From positions 1 through 64,000 of the forward strand of contig JAYOLW010000006.1 of assembly GCA_038120515.1 (NCBI GenBank): a stretch of DNA of 64,000 nt. Reading direction: 5' to 3'. The notes under the pieces were generated by a model. It had not been told where the DNA came from. It was given only the letters and a program-made list of their open reading frames with translations, and did no database searches. Origin of the DNA: JADHOX01 sp038120515. Lineage in GTDB: Bacteria; Pseudomonadota; Alphaproteobacteria; Rickettsiales; JABIRX01. The position numbers and the translations under genes are program-made. This document shows, piece after piece, positions 53,359 through 62,967 of this stretch (within the stretch, counting starts at the first letter, position 1; every line of letters starts with the position of its first letter).

Positions 53359-54492
53359 ATGAAAAACTATCTTATAATCTTTTTTACGATCTTATTGGCT
53401 TTTAAAAACGTACTTGCTGATAAAATTACTGTTGATTTCGATTATACGTCAAAGTTACGCTATGATGCTGTAAGAAATTATTCTGATACAGATGTTTCTA
53501 CAGATGATGATTCATATGATCGTGGATTGTTAATGCTAGAGTTATATCCTAATCTTGATTTTAGCCTGAAAGAGGGGGTTACAATTCAAACATCATGGGT
53601 TTATCAATTGCTAAAAAATCCTTATGATGAAAATGATCTTCAAGGCGAGGGATTGGTTCTTAATGAGTTATTATTTAATTTTGAGAATGAAGATGCGGCT
53701 TTTTTTATAGGTAAATTAAACCCAGATTTTGGCTTGTTATGGGATTATAATATTAAGAATGGTATTTGGACAAGTGATATAGCAGAAACCTATAAACTTA
53801 CTGGTAAAATAGGTTTGGGTGGAAGAATCAAATTTAATCTTGAGAATTATGGTAATCATACATTATCGATTGCTACTTTTTATTATGATGATTCTAATCT
53901 GTCGAAATCAATTTTTACTAAACGTGATGTTTCTAATAACCAGGTAGGGCTTGCATCTGATACTGGTTCGCTATCATCATTTACATTAAATTTGGGTTCT
54001 AAGAAATTGGATGTTTTAGATGGTGTGTTCTATAATTTAAGTTATAGATTTTTAAATAATTCAACTTTGTTGAATATTGAGGATGAAGAAGGATTTTCTA
54101 TTGCATTAGGAGTTTCTCAAGATGTTTTTGATAAATTAACAATTAGGCCAGTTATTGAATATGTAAATATCGATAATTTTAATAGCTTTAATAATGATTT
54201 TAATCAGGAGTTTGGTGACGATCTATATTTGCCTGCAGATTATGAATCAAAAATGATTTCATTAAATTTTGATTATAAAAAATGGACTTTTAATTATATG
54301 AATAGCAAGCAGGATTTTTCAAGGCTTATCAGTTCGGGAAGTGTCGATTTGGATAATGAGGGTTATTCAGCTACATATTCTTTTGAAAATAATATGCAAA
54401 TACGTGCTGGTTCGTTAAAAACAAAGAAATCTATCAATGGCGTCTCACAAAAAACAATTTCTGTGCAGCTATTATATAAAAATGAATTTTAA
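53359..54492 (+). CDS. Putative outer-membrane beta-barrel protein
   Basis: This 377-aa protein has a signal peptide (MKNYLIIFFTILLAFKNVLA). It then has many alternating strands with aromatic girdle residues (for example LSIATFYYDD, GVFYNLSYRFLN, MISLNFDYKKWTFNYMNS). It ends in KNEF, with the terminal Phe expected of barrels. The pattern resembles porin-like or DcaP-like barrels, but I do not recognise a named family. It lies 12 bases after pdhC; that position looks fortuitous. It is convergent with the DUF445 gene, with 1 base between the stops. Confidence 0.75.
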   Translation: MKNYLIIFFTILLAFKNVLADKITVDFDYTSKLRYDAVRNYSDTDVSTDDDSYDRGLLMLELYPNLDFSLKEGVTIQTSWVYQLLKNPYDENDLQGEGLVLNELLFNFENEDAAFFIGKLNPDFGLLWDYNIKNGIWTSDIAETYKLTGKIGLGGRIKFNLENYGNHTLSIATFYYDDSNLSKSIFTKRDVSNNQVGLASDTGSLSSFTLNLGSKKLDVLDGVFYNLSYRFLNNSTLLNIEDEEGFSIALGVSQDVFDKLTIRPVIEYVNIDNFNSFNNDFNQEFGDDLYLPADYESKMISLNFDYKKWTFNYMNSKQDFSRLISSGSVDLDNEGYSATYSFENNMQIRAGSLKTKKSINGVSQKTISVQLLYKNEF

Positions 54493-54493
54493 T

Positions 54494-55180
54494 TTAGATT
54501 ATAATTGCTGAAATAGCTCCTATTAAACCACCGAAGATTCCTCCCCATACAACTAGCCAACTCAGATGATTTCTGATCATTTTTGCTATTAAGTTTTTGA
54601 CTTCTATTGGTGATAGTTCTTCTAATCTTGTATCAATTATGATTTCAGCTTTTTTATGAAAACCATCTGCTAGTGTCATGGTATCTTGAGTTTGATTGTT
54701 TAAATCATGCAGGATTTTGTGAAGTATTTTATCAATTGCCTGCATAATCTCGTCTTTAGCATTGTTCAAAATTTGGGCACCACCAAACATAGAAAGCATT
54801 GAACCAAGTTTTGATTCTGAAATTGCCTGTATCAGTAATTGGTAGGTTTCTTCATAATTAATTTTATCGGCGATAGTATCAAAAAAAGAATTATTGTTAT
54901 TAGAAGTTAAAATCTTAGAGATATTTTCGTTTGAAAAAAATTGGTTAATAATCAATGATTTTATCCCCGCTTTAAAGTCGTTGAAACGATTTGGTATAAT
55001 ACCTGACCCATAAATAAAAGGAATTTTTTCAAACAGCATATGAACAGCAAGCCAATTTGTCAGAGCCCCTGATAATGCAAATAATGATATATAAAGTAGA
55101 ATTGTTGAATCAACTATAAAAGATATAATTGCGAATAAAAAAGCTACCAAATTAGTAATAAGAGATTTATGTTGTGCCAT
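54494..55180 (-). CDS. DUF445 membrane protein
   Basis: The 228-aa protein has N-terminal membrane segments (about 7-45) with ALSGALTNWLAVHMLFEKIPFIYGSG and then IPNRFNDFKAGIKSLIINQFF, the DUF445 hallmark. A last membrane segment ends the chain (HLSWLVVWGGIFGGLIGAISAI). Family members are inner-membrane proteins of unknown function. The first ATG (55180) is preferred to a TTG 21 bases upstream. It is divergent from aroA with 30 bases between, so promoters must overlap or be shared. Confidence 0.85.
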   Translation of the reverse strand: MAQHKSLITNLVAFLFAIISFIVDSTILLYISLFALSGALTNWLAVHMLFEKIPFIYGSGIIPNRFNDFKAGIKSLIINQFFSNENISKILTSNNNNSFFDTIADKINYEETYQLLIQAISESKLGSMLSMFGGAQILNNAKDEIMQAIDKILHKILHDLNNQTQDTMTLADGFHKKAEIIIDTRLEELSPIEVKNLIAKMIRNHLSWLVVWGGIFGGLIGAISAIII

Positions 55181-55210
55181 AAATTTAAGAAATTTAATCA
55201 AAGTTATTAA

Positions 55211-56533
55211 ATGTTAAAACCAATTGAAGTAAATAATCAGGATATCATTAATTTGCAAGGTGATGTAATAATTCCGGGCGACAAATCAATATCTCATAGA
55301 AGTCTAATGATTTTGGCAATATGCACTGGTAGTGGAAGGATTTCAAATCTGCTTGAATCTGAAGATGTTATGGCTACCAAAAAGATTCTAGAAAATTTAG
55401 GTATTAGAATAATTAAAGATGGAGCTGATTATGTAGTTTATGGTAACGGAAGATTTGGATTTAAAGAGTCAACTCAGCCTCTTGATTGTGGTAATTCAGG
55501 CACTACGGTTAGGTTGATTTCTGGATTGCTTGCAACACAGCCAATCAAGTCACAATTATTTGGTGATGAAAGCTTGTCTAAACGACCAATGGGAAGAACT
55601 ATAAGACCTCTTTCTCAGTTTGGGGCAGTGTTTAGTGCGCGAGAAGGTAGTTTATTACCAATGCACATTCAAGGGGTAAGAGATGCTGTTGCAATTGAAT
55701 ATAAAATGGATGTTGCATCCGCCCAAGTAAAGTCTGGAGTTCTCTTGGCAGGGCTTCATAGTATCGGTACAACCGTAGTTTATGAATATACACCAACACG
55801 AGATCACACTGAAATTATGATGGAGTATTTAGGTTTTGATTTAAAACGTGAAAAGTTAGAAGACGTAATGAAAATCAGCATTACTCCTGGTAAGGAGGTT
55901 GAGGCAAAAGATATTTATGTTGCCGGAGATCCTTCATCAGCAGCTTTTATTGCAGCTCTTGCTGTGCTTACAGAAGGAGCAGATTTGTTGCTAAAAAATG
56001 TTGGTATTAGCAAAACTAGAATTGGTTTCTTTGATATTATTGAAGCAATGGGTGCTGATATAGAATATGTTAATAAAAGACTGCTTTGCGGAGAAGAGGT
56101 TGCTGATATTAGAGTCAAATATTCTAAATTAAAAGCGGTAGAAACAAATGAAGATATTGTGCCAAGCGCAATTGATGAATATCCTATTCTAGCTGTTCTG
56201 GCAGCTTTTGCTGAGGGGGAAACTATTTTTAACGGTTTAGCTGAGCTTAGAGTTAAAGAATGTGATAGGCTGCAAGTTATGCATGATAATTTAAAATTAT
56301 GTGGAGTAGATGCCCGTATTAAAGGTGATAGTCTTGTTATTAAAGGAGCTTCGTCAGGGGTTAAAGATGCTAAGATACAAACATTTAATGATCATAGAAT
56401 AGGTATGTCTTTTGTGATTTTTGCTCTTGCTGCAAAAGTTAAGATTTCGATAGATGATATATCAATGATAGCGACGAGCTTCCCTAATTTCTTTGCAATT
56501 CTTGAGGCTCTTGGAATAAAATTATTGGATTAG
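55211..56533 (+). CDS. aroA: 3-phosphoshikimate 1-carboxyvinyltransferase (EPSP synthase)
   Basis: AroA joins shikimate-3-phosphate and PEP in the sixth step of chorismate synthesis. The 440-aa enzyme has PGDKSISHRSLMILA, LDCGNSGTTVRLISGLLA, GDESLSKRPMGRTI and ELRVKECDRLQVM. The motif set fits the alphaproteobacterial class II type, which is less glyphosate-sensitive, but the resistance is not tested here. It starts the aroA-cmk-rpsA run. A shikimate route would give substrate to the trp genes at 28429. Confidence 0.96.
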   Translation: MLKPIEVNNQDIINLQGDVIIPGDKSISHRSLMILAICTGSGRISNLLESEDVMATKKILENLGIRIIKDGADYVVYGNGRFGFKESTQPLDCGNSGTTVRLISGLLATQPIKSQLFGDESLSKRPMGRTIRPLSQFGAVFSAREGSLLPMHIQGVRDAVAIEYKMDVASAQVKSGVLLAGLHSIGTTVVYEYTPTRDHTEIMMEYLGFDLKREKLEDVMKISITPGKEVEAKDIYVAGDPSSAAFIAALAVLTEGADLLLKNVGISKTRIGFFDIIEAMGADIEYVNKRLLCGEEVADIRVKYSKLKAVETNEDIVPSAIDEYPILAVLAAFAEGETIFNGLAELRVKECDRLQVMHDNLKLCGVDARIKGDSLVIKGASSGVKDAKIQTFNDHRIGMSFVIFALAAKVKISIDDISMIATSFPNFFAILEALGIKLLD

Positions 56534-56536
56534 CAA

Positions 56537-57160
56537 ATGATTATAACATTTGATGGTACATCAGGTTCTGGAAAGGGCACTATTGCATCCACTATTGCAC
56601 AACTATTAGGTTTTGAGTATCTTGATACAGGGAAGTTGTATAGAGCGTTTGCATATATTGTTTTGACAAAAGAATTACAAGAGTATTATGAGGATACTGC
56701 AGATAAGATTGCTAGTCAAATCGAACCAGAATTGCTAAAGTCAGAGGTTTTGTATTCTGAGCATGTTGCTGCAATAGCTTCGAAAGTTGCAAAGTCATCA
56801 AAAGTTAGAGATAGTCTTATCGCAATGCAAAGAGAATTTGTAAAAAAAAATCATAATGTTGTGTTAGATGGAAGGGATACAGGTTCGGTTATTTGTCCTG
56901 AAGCTAACATTAAGTTTTATGTGGATGCTGATATTAACGTAAGGGCCGAAAGAAGATTAGCGCAGCTGTTTGAGAAAGGTATAAACGATAAGAGTTTGCT
57001 TGAAATATTATCTGATTTGGAGCAAAGGGATTATAATGATAAAAATCGAGATGTTGCTCCATTGGTAATTCCTGAGGGTGCGATTGTTATTGATAATACT
57101 CATGCAAGTGTAGCTGACACAGTTAAAAAAATCATAGAATTAATTGACATTAAGCAATAA
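56537..57160 (+). CDS. cmk: Cytidylate kinase
   Basis: Cmk phosphorylates CMP and dCMP. The 207-aa protein has the P-loop FDGTSGSGKGTIAS, the CMP-binding YLDTGKLYRAFAYI, and the LDGRDTGSVICPEANIKFYVDA segment. It begins 3 bases after aroA and is followed by rpsA, a gene order widespread in proteobacteria. Confidence 0.96.
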   Translation: MIITFDGTSGSGKGTIASTIAQLLGFEYLDTGKLYRAFAYIVLTKELQEYYEDTADKIASQIEPELLKSEVLYSEHVAAIASKVAKSSKVRDSLIAMQREFVKKNHNVVLDGRDTGSVICPEANIKFYVDADINVRAERRLAQLFEKGINDKSLLEILSDLEQRDYNDKNRDVAPLVIPEGAIVIDNTHASVADTVKKIIELIDIKQ

Positions 57161-57220
57161 TTTGTTTAGTAAGACCCTTTCTCATTAACGAGTATAAACT
57201 TTTTTATTAATTTAACACAT

Positions 57221-58969
57221 ATGGTTAACGAACAAAATCCGTTAGAAAACAACTCTGAGCAAGCAAATGCTGGGGTGCAACAATCAGAAAACTCATTCGC
57301 AAATCTAATCAAAGACTATTTTAAAAATTTGAATACTGAAAGTGGTATAGTTGAAGGCACAGTGGTTGGCTTCGAAAATAGTCATGCAATTGTTGATGTT
57401 GGTCTTAAATCAGAAGGTATAGTTGATGATAAAGAATTGTCGTTAGATGGTCTTATTAAAACACTAAAAATTGGTGATAAGATAAAAGTTTACATTGAGT
57501 CAATGGAAGGCTCAGATGGAAGAATAAATCTTTCAAGAGAACGAGTTCTTCAAGAAAATAGCTGGGCAGAGGTTAGAGGAAAATTTCAAAAGGAAGAAGA
57601 TGTAGAGGGTGAAATTATTGGCAGAGTTAAAGGTGGTTTTATTGTTGATATAAATCATTTAACAGCATTCTTGCCTGGAAGTCAGGTTGATGTTAGACCA
57701 GTAAAGGATGTATCTGATTTAGTAGGAATTAAACAGCCTTTTAAAGTCCTTAAAATGGATGAGCTTAGAGGAAATGTGGTGGTTTCAAGAAGAGCTATTT
57801 TGGAATCTGGTCATCAAAAAGCGGTTAATTCTATCCTGGATGCTATTGAGCCTGGTCAAATTATGGATGGTGTTGTTAAAAACATTACTAATTATGGTGC
57901 ATTTATTGATCTTGGAACTATTGATGGCTTAGTTCATATAGCTGACATTTCATGGTCTAGAATATCACATCCATCTGAGAAATTAAGTTTAGGTCAGAAG
58001 GTTCAAGTTAAAGTTATAAAATATGATTCTGTTAAAAAACAGGTTTCGCTAGGAATTAAGCAATTAGAAAATGACCCGTGGAGCAAAATTTCTGAGGGAA
58101 TGGATAAAAGCACTAAAATTGCAGCCACAGTTTCATCTGTTACTGATTATGGTGTATTCGTTGAGATTGAAAAAGGTATTGAAGGTTTAGTTCATATTTC
58201 TGAGATTACTTGGTCTAAATCCGTTAAGGACATACTAAAAGAAATTAAATCTGGTGATAAGGTTGATGTTGTAATTCTAGAAATTGATAGGGATAAACAT
58301 AGAATTAGTTTAAGTATGAAAAGATGTCAGGATAATCCTTGGACTGATTTTGCTGAAAAAACAAAGGTTGATGATATTGTTAAAGGTAAAATTGTTGCTA
58401 AATTTGACAATAATATGGCCATTGAGATTGCTGAAAATATTGAAGGCTTGTTATATTATAACAATATATCATGGTCTGGTGATGGTAGAAAATTATCAAA
58501 TGATTACAATGTTGGTGATGAAATTGAAGCTAAGGTTATTGAGCTTTCTCCTGAAAAAGAAAGGCTTTCACTTAGTATCAAACAACTTTCAGATAATCCA
58601 TACAGTAAAATAACTGATGTTATTGATGATGAAAGTCGTGTAACTTGTGTTGTTAGTAAAGTAAAATCTGATGGTATTGAAGTTCTTATTGATGGATCAG
58701 TTCCTTCATTCATTAAAAAACATGATTTAGCAAAAGATAAAGTTGATCAAAGACCTGACAGATTTGCAGAAGGTGAAAAAATTGATGCTAAAGTTGTTAA
58801 AATTGACAAAGATTCTCATAACATTACCTTGTCAATTAAAGCTCTTGAAATTCAGGAGGAGAAAAAGGTTATTAAGGAATATGGTTCAGCAACTAGTGGT
58901 GCAAGTCTTGGTGATATCCTAGGTGATGCTCTTGGTGATCTTGAGGTAAAATCAAAAGATTCTAAATAG
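57221..58969 (+). CDS. rpsA: 30S ribosomal protein S1
   Basis: S1 helps mRNA binding on the 30S subunit. The 582-aa protein has six S1 OB-fold repeats, the clearest ones showing VVKNITNYGAFIDLGTIDGLVHIADISW and VSSVTDYGVFVEIEKGIEGLVHISEITW (given as positions near residues 211-236 and 296-321). The first two repeats are more diverged, as is usual. The 60-bp gap upstream probably holds its own promoter or an S1 autoregulatory leader. Confidence 0.96.
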   Translation: MVNEQNPLENNSEQANAGVQQSENSFANLIKDYFKNLNTESGIVEGTVVGFENSHAIVDVGLKSEGIVDDKELSLDGLIKTLKIGDKIKVYIESMEGSDGRINLSRERVLQENSWAEVRGKFQKEEDVEGEIIGRVKGGFIVDINHLTAFLPGSQVDVRPVKDVSDLVGIKQPFKVLKMDELRGNVVVSRRAILESGHQKAVNSILDAIEPGQIMDGVVKNITNYGAFIDLGTIDGLVHIADISWSRISHPSEKLSLGQKVQVKVIKYDSVKKQVSLGIKQLENDPWSKISEGMDKSTKIAATVSSVTDYGVFVEIEKGIEGLVHISEITWSKSVKDILKEIKSGDKVDVVILEIDRDKHRISLSMKRCQDNPWTDFAEKTKVDDIVKGKIVAKFDNNMAIEIAENIEGLLYYNNISWSGDGRKLSNDYNVGDEIEAKVIELSPEKERLSLSIKQLSDNPYSKITDVIDDESRVTCVVSKVKSDGIEVLIDGSVPSFIKKHDLAKDKVDQRPDRFAEGEKIDAKVVKIDKDSHNITLSIKALEIQEEKKVIKEYGSATSGASLGDILGDALGDLEVKSKDSK

Positions 58970-58992
58970 CTTTTTTTATTGCACTTTAGACT

Positions 58993-59015
58993 GTTAAATA
59001 TAGTTTTTATTTAAC
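58993..59015 (+). terminator. AT-rich hairpin downstream of rpsA
   Basis: A perfect 8-bp stem GTTAAATA / TATTTAAC with a 7-base loop, followed 6 bases later by TTTTT. The stem has low GC, so termination may be partial. Confidence 0.5.
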
Positions 59016-59029
59016 TTAAGATTTTTCCT

Positions 59030-59917
59030 ATGGAAACTAAAAATGGTTTAAACTTTTTTGATATAGAATTTTACAAAAAGAAGCTTTTTATCTGGAGATT
59101 AGTTTCGGTATTTATTTTATTAGTGCTTATTTTTGTAACTTTTAAGATTGATTCAAGTGAAACAGCTTCTAAAGATTATATCGCAAGAGTTTCCGTTGAT
59201 GGATTTATTGATAATAATCAGTTCAGGCTAAATAAATTAGATGATATTGCTAACGATAAGTTTGTAAAAGCATTAATTGTTGATATAGACAGTCCAGGTG
59301 GATCTGTTGTTGGCGGTGAGCTTCTTTATAAAAAAATTAAGGAAATATCTAAAAAATTACCAACTGTTGTTTTTATTGGTTCTCAAGCGACAAGTGCAGC
59401 ATATCTTGCCGCTATTGGTGCTGATTATATTATTTCGCCTCAAGGTTCATTAGTTGGGTCAATTGGTGTTATTCTTCAATCCGTTGATATTACTGAGTTT
59501 GCTAAATCAATTGGAATTGAGCCAATTATTATTAAGTCTTCTGTTTTAAAGGGAGTTCCTCATGTTGCTGAGAAGTTGACCCCAGAGGCTAAAGCTTCTT
59601 TGGAGGAAGTTATAGACGATATTTATCTTATGTTTAAAAATTTTGTGTTGGATACTAGATCTATCAATCAAGAATATGTTGATGATGCAGTTTCAGGAAA
59701 GGTTTTTAGTGGGAATACAGCTCTAAAAATGGGGCTTGTTGACGAAGTTGGTGATTTTAACAACGTTAAGAATTATCTAATTGCACAAAATGTTCCTAAT
59801 GATTTAAAAATTAAGGATATAACTTTAAAAAAAGATGATGTTTCAAGCTTGTTTAAGATTGTTACGCCATTATATGACATGTTGTTTAGTAATTTATCAA
59901 AATTGATTGCAAGATAA
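59030..59917 (+). CDS. sppA: Signal peptide peptidase SppA (S49 family)
   Basis: The 295-aa membrane-anchored serine protease degrades remnant signal peptides. It has one N-terminal membrane segment (LVSVFILLVLIFVTF, about 24-38). The catalytic region has DIDSPGGSVVGGELLYKKI and the nucleophile Ser in IGSQATSAAYLAAIGAD, followed by SLVGSIGVI. It is of the short form (SppA 36K type). Its stop overlaps the IHF-like gene start by 1 base. Confidence 0.92.
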   Translation: METKNGLNFFDIEFYKKKLFIWRLVSVFILLVLIFVTFKIDSSETASKDYIARVSVDGFIDNNQFRLNKLDDIANDKFVKALIVDIDSPGGSVVGGELLYKKIKEISKKLPTVVFIGSQATSAAYLAAIGADYIISPQGSLVGSIGVILQSVDITEFAKSIGIEPIIIKSSVLKGVPHVAEKLTPEAKASLEEVIDDIYLMFKNFVLDTRSINQEYVDDAVSGKVFSGNTALKMGLVDEVGDFNNVKNYLIAQNVPNDLKIKDITLKKDDVSSLFKIVTPLYDMLFSNLSKLIAR

Positions 59918-60195
59918 TGAATAAAAAAGACCTTACTCAAAAAATAATAGCTAAATACCCTGATTTAGGTGAGGCATTGGTAGAAAGAGTGGTTAATTTG
60001 TTTTTTCGAAACATTGCTGAGGCTTTAAAAAGAGATTATAGGATTGAAATTAGGAATTTTGGAGTTTTTAAACTTAAAAAACTTAAAGATCGTGAATTAT
60101 TTGATCCTAAAACTGGTGAATATGTGCATATCTCTTCTAAAAATATTCCATTTTTTAAATGTAGTAAAAAATTGCATAAATTGTCTGGGTCTTAA
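59917..60195 (+). CDS. IHF/HU-family DNA-binding protein (IHF beta-like)
   Basis: The 92-aa protein matches the IHF/HU family: MNKKDLTQKIIAKYPDLGEALVERVVNLFF, then IEIRNFGVFKLKKL and RELFDPKTGEYVHI, which replaces the classical RNPKTGE motif in part. The position downstream of rpsA and sppA is that of ihfB in many proteobacteria, so an IHF beta role is likely. The proline that intercalates into DNA should be in the arm near DPKTGE. It differs clearly from the HU at 34208. Confidence 0.85.
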   Translation: MNKKDLTQKIIAKYPDLGEALVERVVNLFFRNIAEALKRDYRIEIRNFGVFKLKKLKDRELFDPKTGEYVHISSKNIPFFKCSKKLHKLSGS

Positions 60196-60210
60196 TGTTT
60201 GATCAATAAA

Positions 60211-61395
60211 ATGCCTAAAGTTCTTGTTATAATAACTGGCTCTGTAGCTGCTTATAAGGCCTTAAATTTGCTTTCAGATCTATTAGATAGTGGTTTTGAA
60301 ATTGAGGTGATCCAAACCAAATCATCGCAGAATTTTATTAAAAAAACTGAAATTGAAGCTATTATTAATAAGTCTGTATATGATAATCTGTGGTCTGATG
60401 ATGAGTTTTTTAGAATGCATCATATTAATCTTACTAGACAATCCGATTATGTCGTTATCTATCCGGCATCAGCTGACTTTATAAATAAGGTTGCGTGTGG
60501 TTTTGCTGAAAATCTTGCTCTTGCTACGATATTAGCCTCAGATAAAAAGTTACTTTTTATGCCGGCAATGAATAAAAAAATGTATGAGAGTCAAATTACG
60601 CAGGACAATATATCAAAGCTTAAACGCCTTGGTCATTTATTTTTAGGTCCTGACTCAGGAATGCTTGCTTGTGGCGAAGAAGGGCTCGGAAGGCTTGTTG
60701 AGAGTGGCTTGGTAGTTGATAAGTTAAAAGAGATTGAGTCTTTCAAATTATTATTTTCTAATAAAAAGATTCTTGTTACAGCAGGCGCTACAATTGAGGA
60801 TATCGATCCTGTAAGATATATAAGTAATTATTCATCTGGTCGGCAAGGCTTTGAGATTGCGAAATCACTTTCAGATTTAGGTGCTAAAGTGACATTTATT
60901 TATGGTAAGGTAGATATCAATATTGATTATAATTTTGATAAATCAATAAAAGTAAATACAGCAGCTCAGATGTATGATGCTGTTATGAAGAACGCTAATA
61001 ATCAAGATATTGCTATTCTTAGTGCCGCTGTTTGTGATTATAGGTCAAAGGAAGTGTCTCCTGAAAAAATTAAAAAAAATAATCAAGCAGAAATGGTTAT
61101 AACTCTCGTTAAAAATCCTGATATTCTTTCAACATTATGCAATTCAGCAAATAAACCAAAAATTGTTATTGGTTTTGCCGCTGAAACTAACAATCTTGTT
61201 GATAATGCCAAAAAAAAGCTTCTCGATAAGAAATGTGATTATGTTATAGCCAATGATGTAGCTAAGCATGATATATTTGGTACTGATAAAACTAATATAA
61301 GCCTTGTATCTAAAGATTGGGTTAAGAATCTTGGCAACATGGATAAATCAAATGTTGCCAAGAATGTCTTTCGTGAAATTTTTGAATTAAATTAA
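60211..61395 (+). CDS. coaBC: Bifunctional phosphopantothenoylcysteine synthetase/decarboxylase
   Basis: CoaBC performs two steps of coenzyme A synthesis. The N-terminal CoaC flavoprotein domain has ITGSVAAYKALNLLSDL, the His region HHINLTRQSDYVVIYPASADFINK and the catalytic Cys in GMLACGEEGLGRL. The CoaB domain begins ILVTAGATIEDIDPVRYISNYSSG and has the typical NDVAKHDIFGTDKTNISLV tail. ATG at 60211 fits better than the earlier TTG. The 3' end overlaps convergent aspC by 9 bases. Confidence 0.94.
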   Translation: MPKVLVIITGSVAAYKALNLLSDLLDSGFEIEVIQTKSSQNFIKKTEIEAIINKSVYDNLWSDDEFFRMHHINLTRQSDYVVIYPASADFINKVACGFAENLALATILASDKKLLFMPAMNKKMYESQITQDNISKLKRLGHLFLGPDSGMLACGEEGLGRLVESGLVVDKLKEIESFKLLFSNKKILVTAGATIEDIDPVRYISNYSSGRQGFEIAKSLSDLGAKVTFIYGKVDINIDYNFDKSIKVNTAAQMYDAVMKNANNQDIAILSAAVCDYRSKEVSPEKIKKNNQAEMVITLVKNPDILSTLCNSANKPKIVIGFAAETNNLVDNAKKKLLDKKCDYVIANDVAKHDIFGTDKTNISLVSKDWVKNLGNMDKSNVAKNVFREIFELN

Positions 61396-62598
61396 TTCGT
61401 TACAAAATCTTGCAATTCTTTTAAGTGCTTCTTCAAGTGATTCAGTATCTAAAGCATATGATATTCTGAAATGATTTTCCGATCCAAATGCAGATCCTGG
61501 AACAACTGCAACATTTGCCTCTTCAAGTAAGCAAGTTGCAAAAGTCGATGAGTCATTAATTTGAATTCCTGTTTTAGTTTTTTTACCAATCAAACCAGAA
61601 ATGTTTGGAAATACATAGAAAGCTCCAGATGGTTTTAAAGTAGATACACCATCAATGTTATTAAATACTGTAACGGCAACATCTCTTCTGTCTTTGAACA
61701 CTTTATTTCTTTCGCTTATGTAGCTTTGATCAGAATTTAAGGCAACTGCTGAAGCGATTTGGCTGATAGAGCATGCATTTGAAGTGCTTTGCGATTGAAT
61801 AACATTCATTGCTTTGATTAAGTCCTTAGGTCCACCAGCAAAACCAATTCTCCAACCTGTCATTGCGTAGCATTTTGACACGCCATTAATTGTTAAAACT
61901 CTATCTTTTAAATGAGGCATTACTTCTGCAGGAGTTTTGACGATAAAATTATCATAAATTACATGTTCATATATATCATCACTCATCACCATTATATTTG
62001 GAAATTTTGCAATTACTTTTAATAATGCTTTTAATTGATCAGCGCTATAAGTCATACCTGTCGGATTTGAAGGGGAATTTAAAATCACCCATTTAGTTTT
62101 ATAGCTTATAGCCCGTTCTAGCTGAGCTGGTGTAATTAAATAATTTTGTTCTTTCGGGCAATCAACTATAATCGGCTTACCATCACATAATGCAACCATA
62201 TCAGGGTATGAAACCCAATATGGGGCTGGGATAATTACTTCATCACCTGGGTCAAGAGTTGCCATAAATGCGTTATAAATTAACTGTTTGGCACCATTTC
62301 CAATAGTAATTTGATCAATTTCAAAAGTTAGATTATTGTCTCTTTTAAATTTTTCAATTACAGCTTCTTTAAGCTCTTTGATGCCACTTACAGCAGTATA
62401 TTTAGTAAAACCATCTTTGATAGCCTGGATAGCTGCATCTTTGATAAGGTCATGTGTGTCAAAGTCAGGTTCGCCAGCGCCTAATGATATAATATCAATA
62501 CCTTTAGATTTAAGCTCAAGAGCCTTGCTAGTAACGGCAAGGGTAGCAGATGGTTTTATGTTAGATAATTTTTTAGCAATAAAACTAGAAGAATTCAT
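61387..62598 (-). CDS. aspC: Aspartate aminotransferase (class I, AAT-Ib type)
   Basis: The 403-aa PLP enzyme interconverts aspartate and glutamate with their keto acids. The N-terminal ISLGAGEPDFDTHDLI, the conserved VILNSPSNPTGMTYS, and the PLP Lys in NGVSKCYAMTGWRIGFAGG are visible. The C-terminal FRISYALDTESLEEALKRI contains the substrate-binding Arg. It is the type common in alphaproteobacteria; some of these also take prephenate. It is convergent with coaBC and divergent from virB3. Confidence 0.92.
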   Translation of the reverse strand: MNSSSFIAKKLSNIKPSATLAVTSKALELKSKGIDIISLGAGEPDFDTHDLIKDAAIQAIKDGFTKYTAVSGIKELKEAVIEKFKRDNNLTFEIDQITIGNGAKQLIYNAFMATLDPGDEVIIPAPYWVSYPDMVALCDGKPIIVDCPKEQNYLITPAQLERAISYKTKWVILNSPSNPTGMTYSADQLKALLKVIAKFPNIMVMSDDIYEHVIYDNFIVKTPAEVMPHLKDRVLTINGVSKCYAMTGWRIGFAGGPKDLIKAMNVIQSQSTSNACSISQIASAVALNSDQSYISERNKVFKDRRDVAVTVFNNIDGVSTLKPSGAFYVFPNISGLIGKKTKTGIQINDSSTFATCLLEEANVAVVPGSAFGSENHFRISYALDTESLEEALKRIARFCNELI

Positions 62599-62680
62599 AA
62601 TTGAAAATTAAAAAATATATATTTAATATTTAAAAATGAGAGTTTTATATATTTAAATTGAATATTTGCAACTTTAAACT

Positions 62681-62965
62681 ATGGCAGTAGCACCAGATCC
62701 TCTTTTTCTTGGACTTACAAGGCCAGCTCTTATGCTTGGCGTTTCTTATCCGTTTATAGTTTTGAATGGACTCGGATGTATGCTTTATTTCGTATTGTCT
62801 GGAGATGTTAAATCTTTGCTTGCTATGCCTTTCCTTCATGGTCTAGCTTATATGATTTGCTTAAAAGAACCTCTTGCTATTGAATTGATTATGGTTAAAG
62901 GTTCTAAATGTTCAAAATGTCGCAACAAAAGTTTTTATGGTGCGAATTCATATGACCCATATTAA
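62681..62965 (+). CDS. virB3: Type IV secretion protein VirB3
   Basis: The 94-aa inner-membrane protein has the VirB3 signature APDPLFLGLTRPALMLGVSYPFIVLN and membrane segments (about 17-40 and 42-60). In Rickettsiales virB3 comes just before virB4, which is what is seen here: 2 bases separate them. It starts the second T4SS block, which usually continues with several virB6 paralogues beyond virB4. Confidence 0.93.
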   Translation: MAVAPDPLFLGLTRPALMLGVSYPFIVLNGLGCMLYFVLSGDVKSLLAMPFLHGLAYMICLKEPLAIELIMVKGSKCSKCRNKSFYGANSYDPY

Positions 62966-62967
62966 TC

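Noticed and set aside
62645..62839. Minus-strand frame opposite virB3
   Set aside because: virB3 has a clear family signature on the plus strand; the antisense frame is Lys/Arg/Ser-rich noise.
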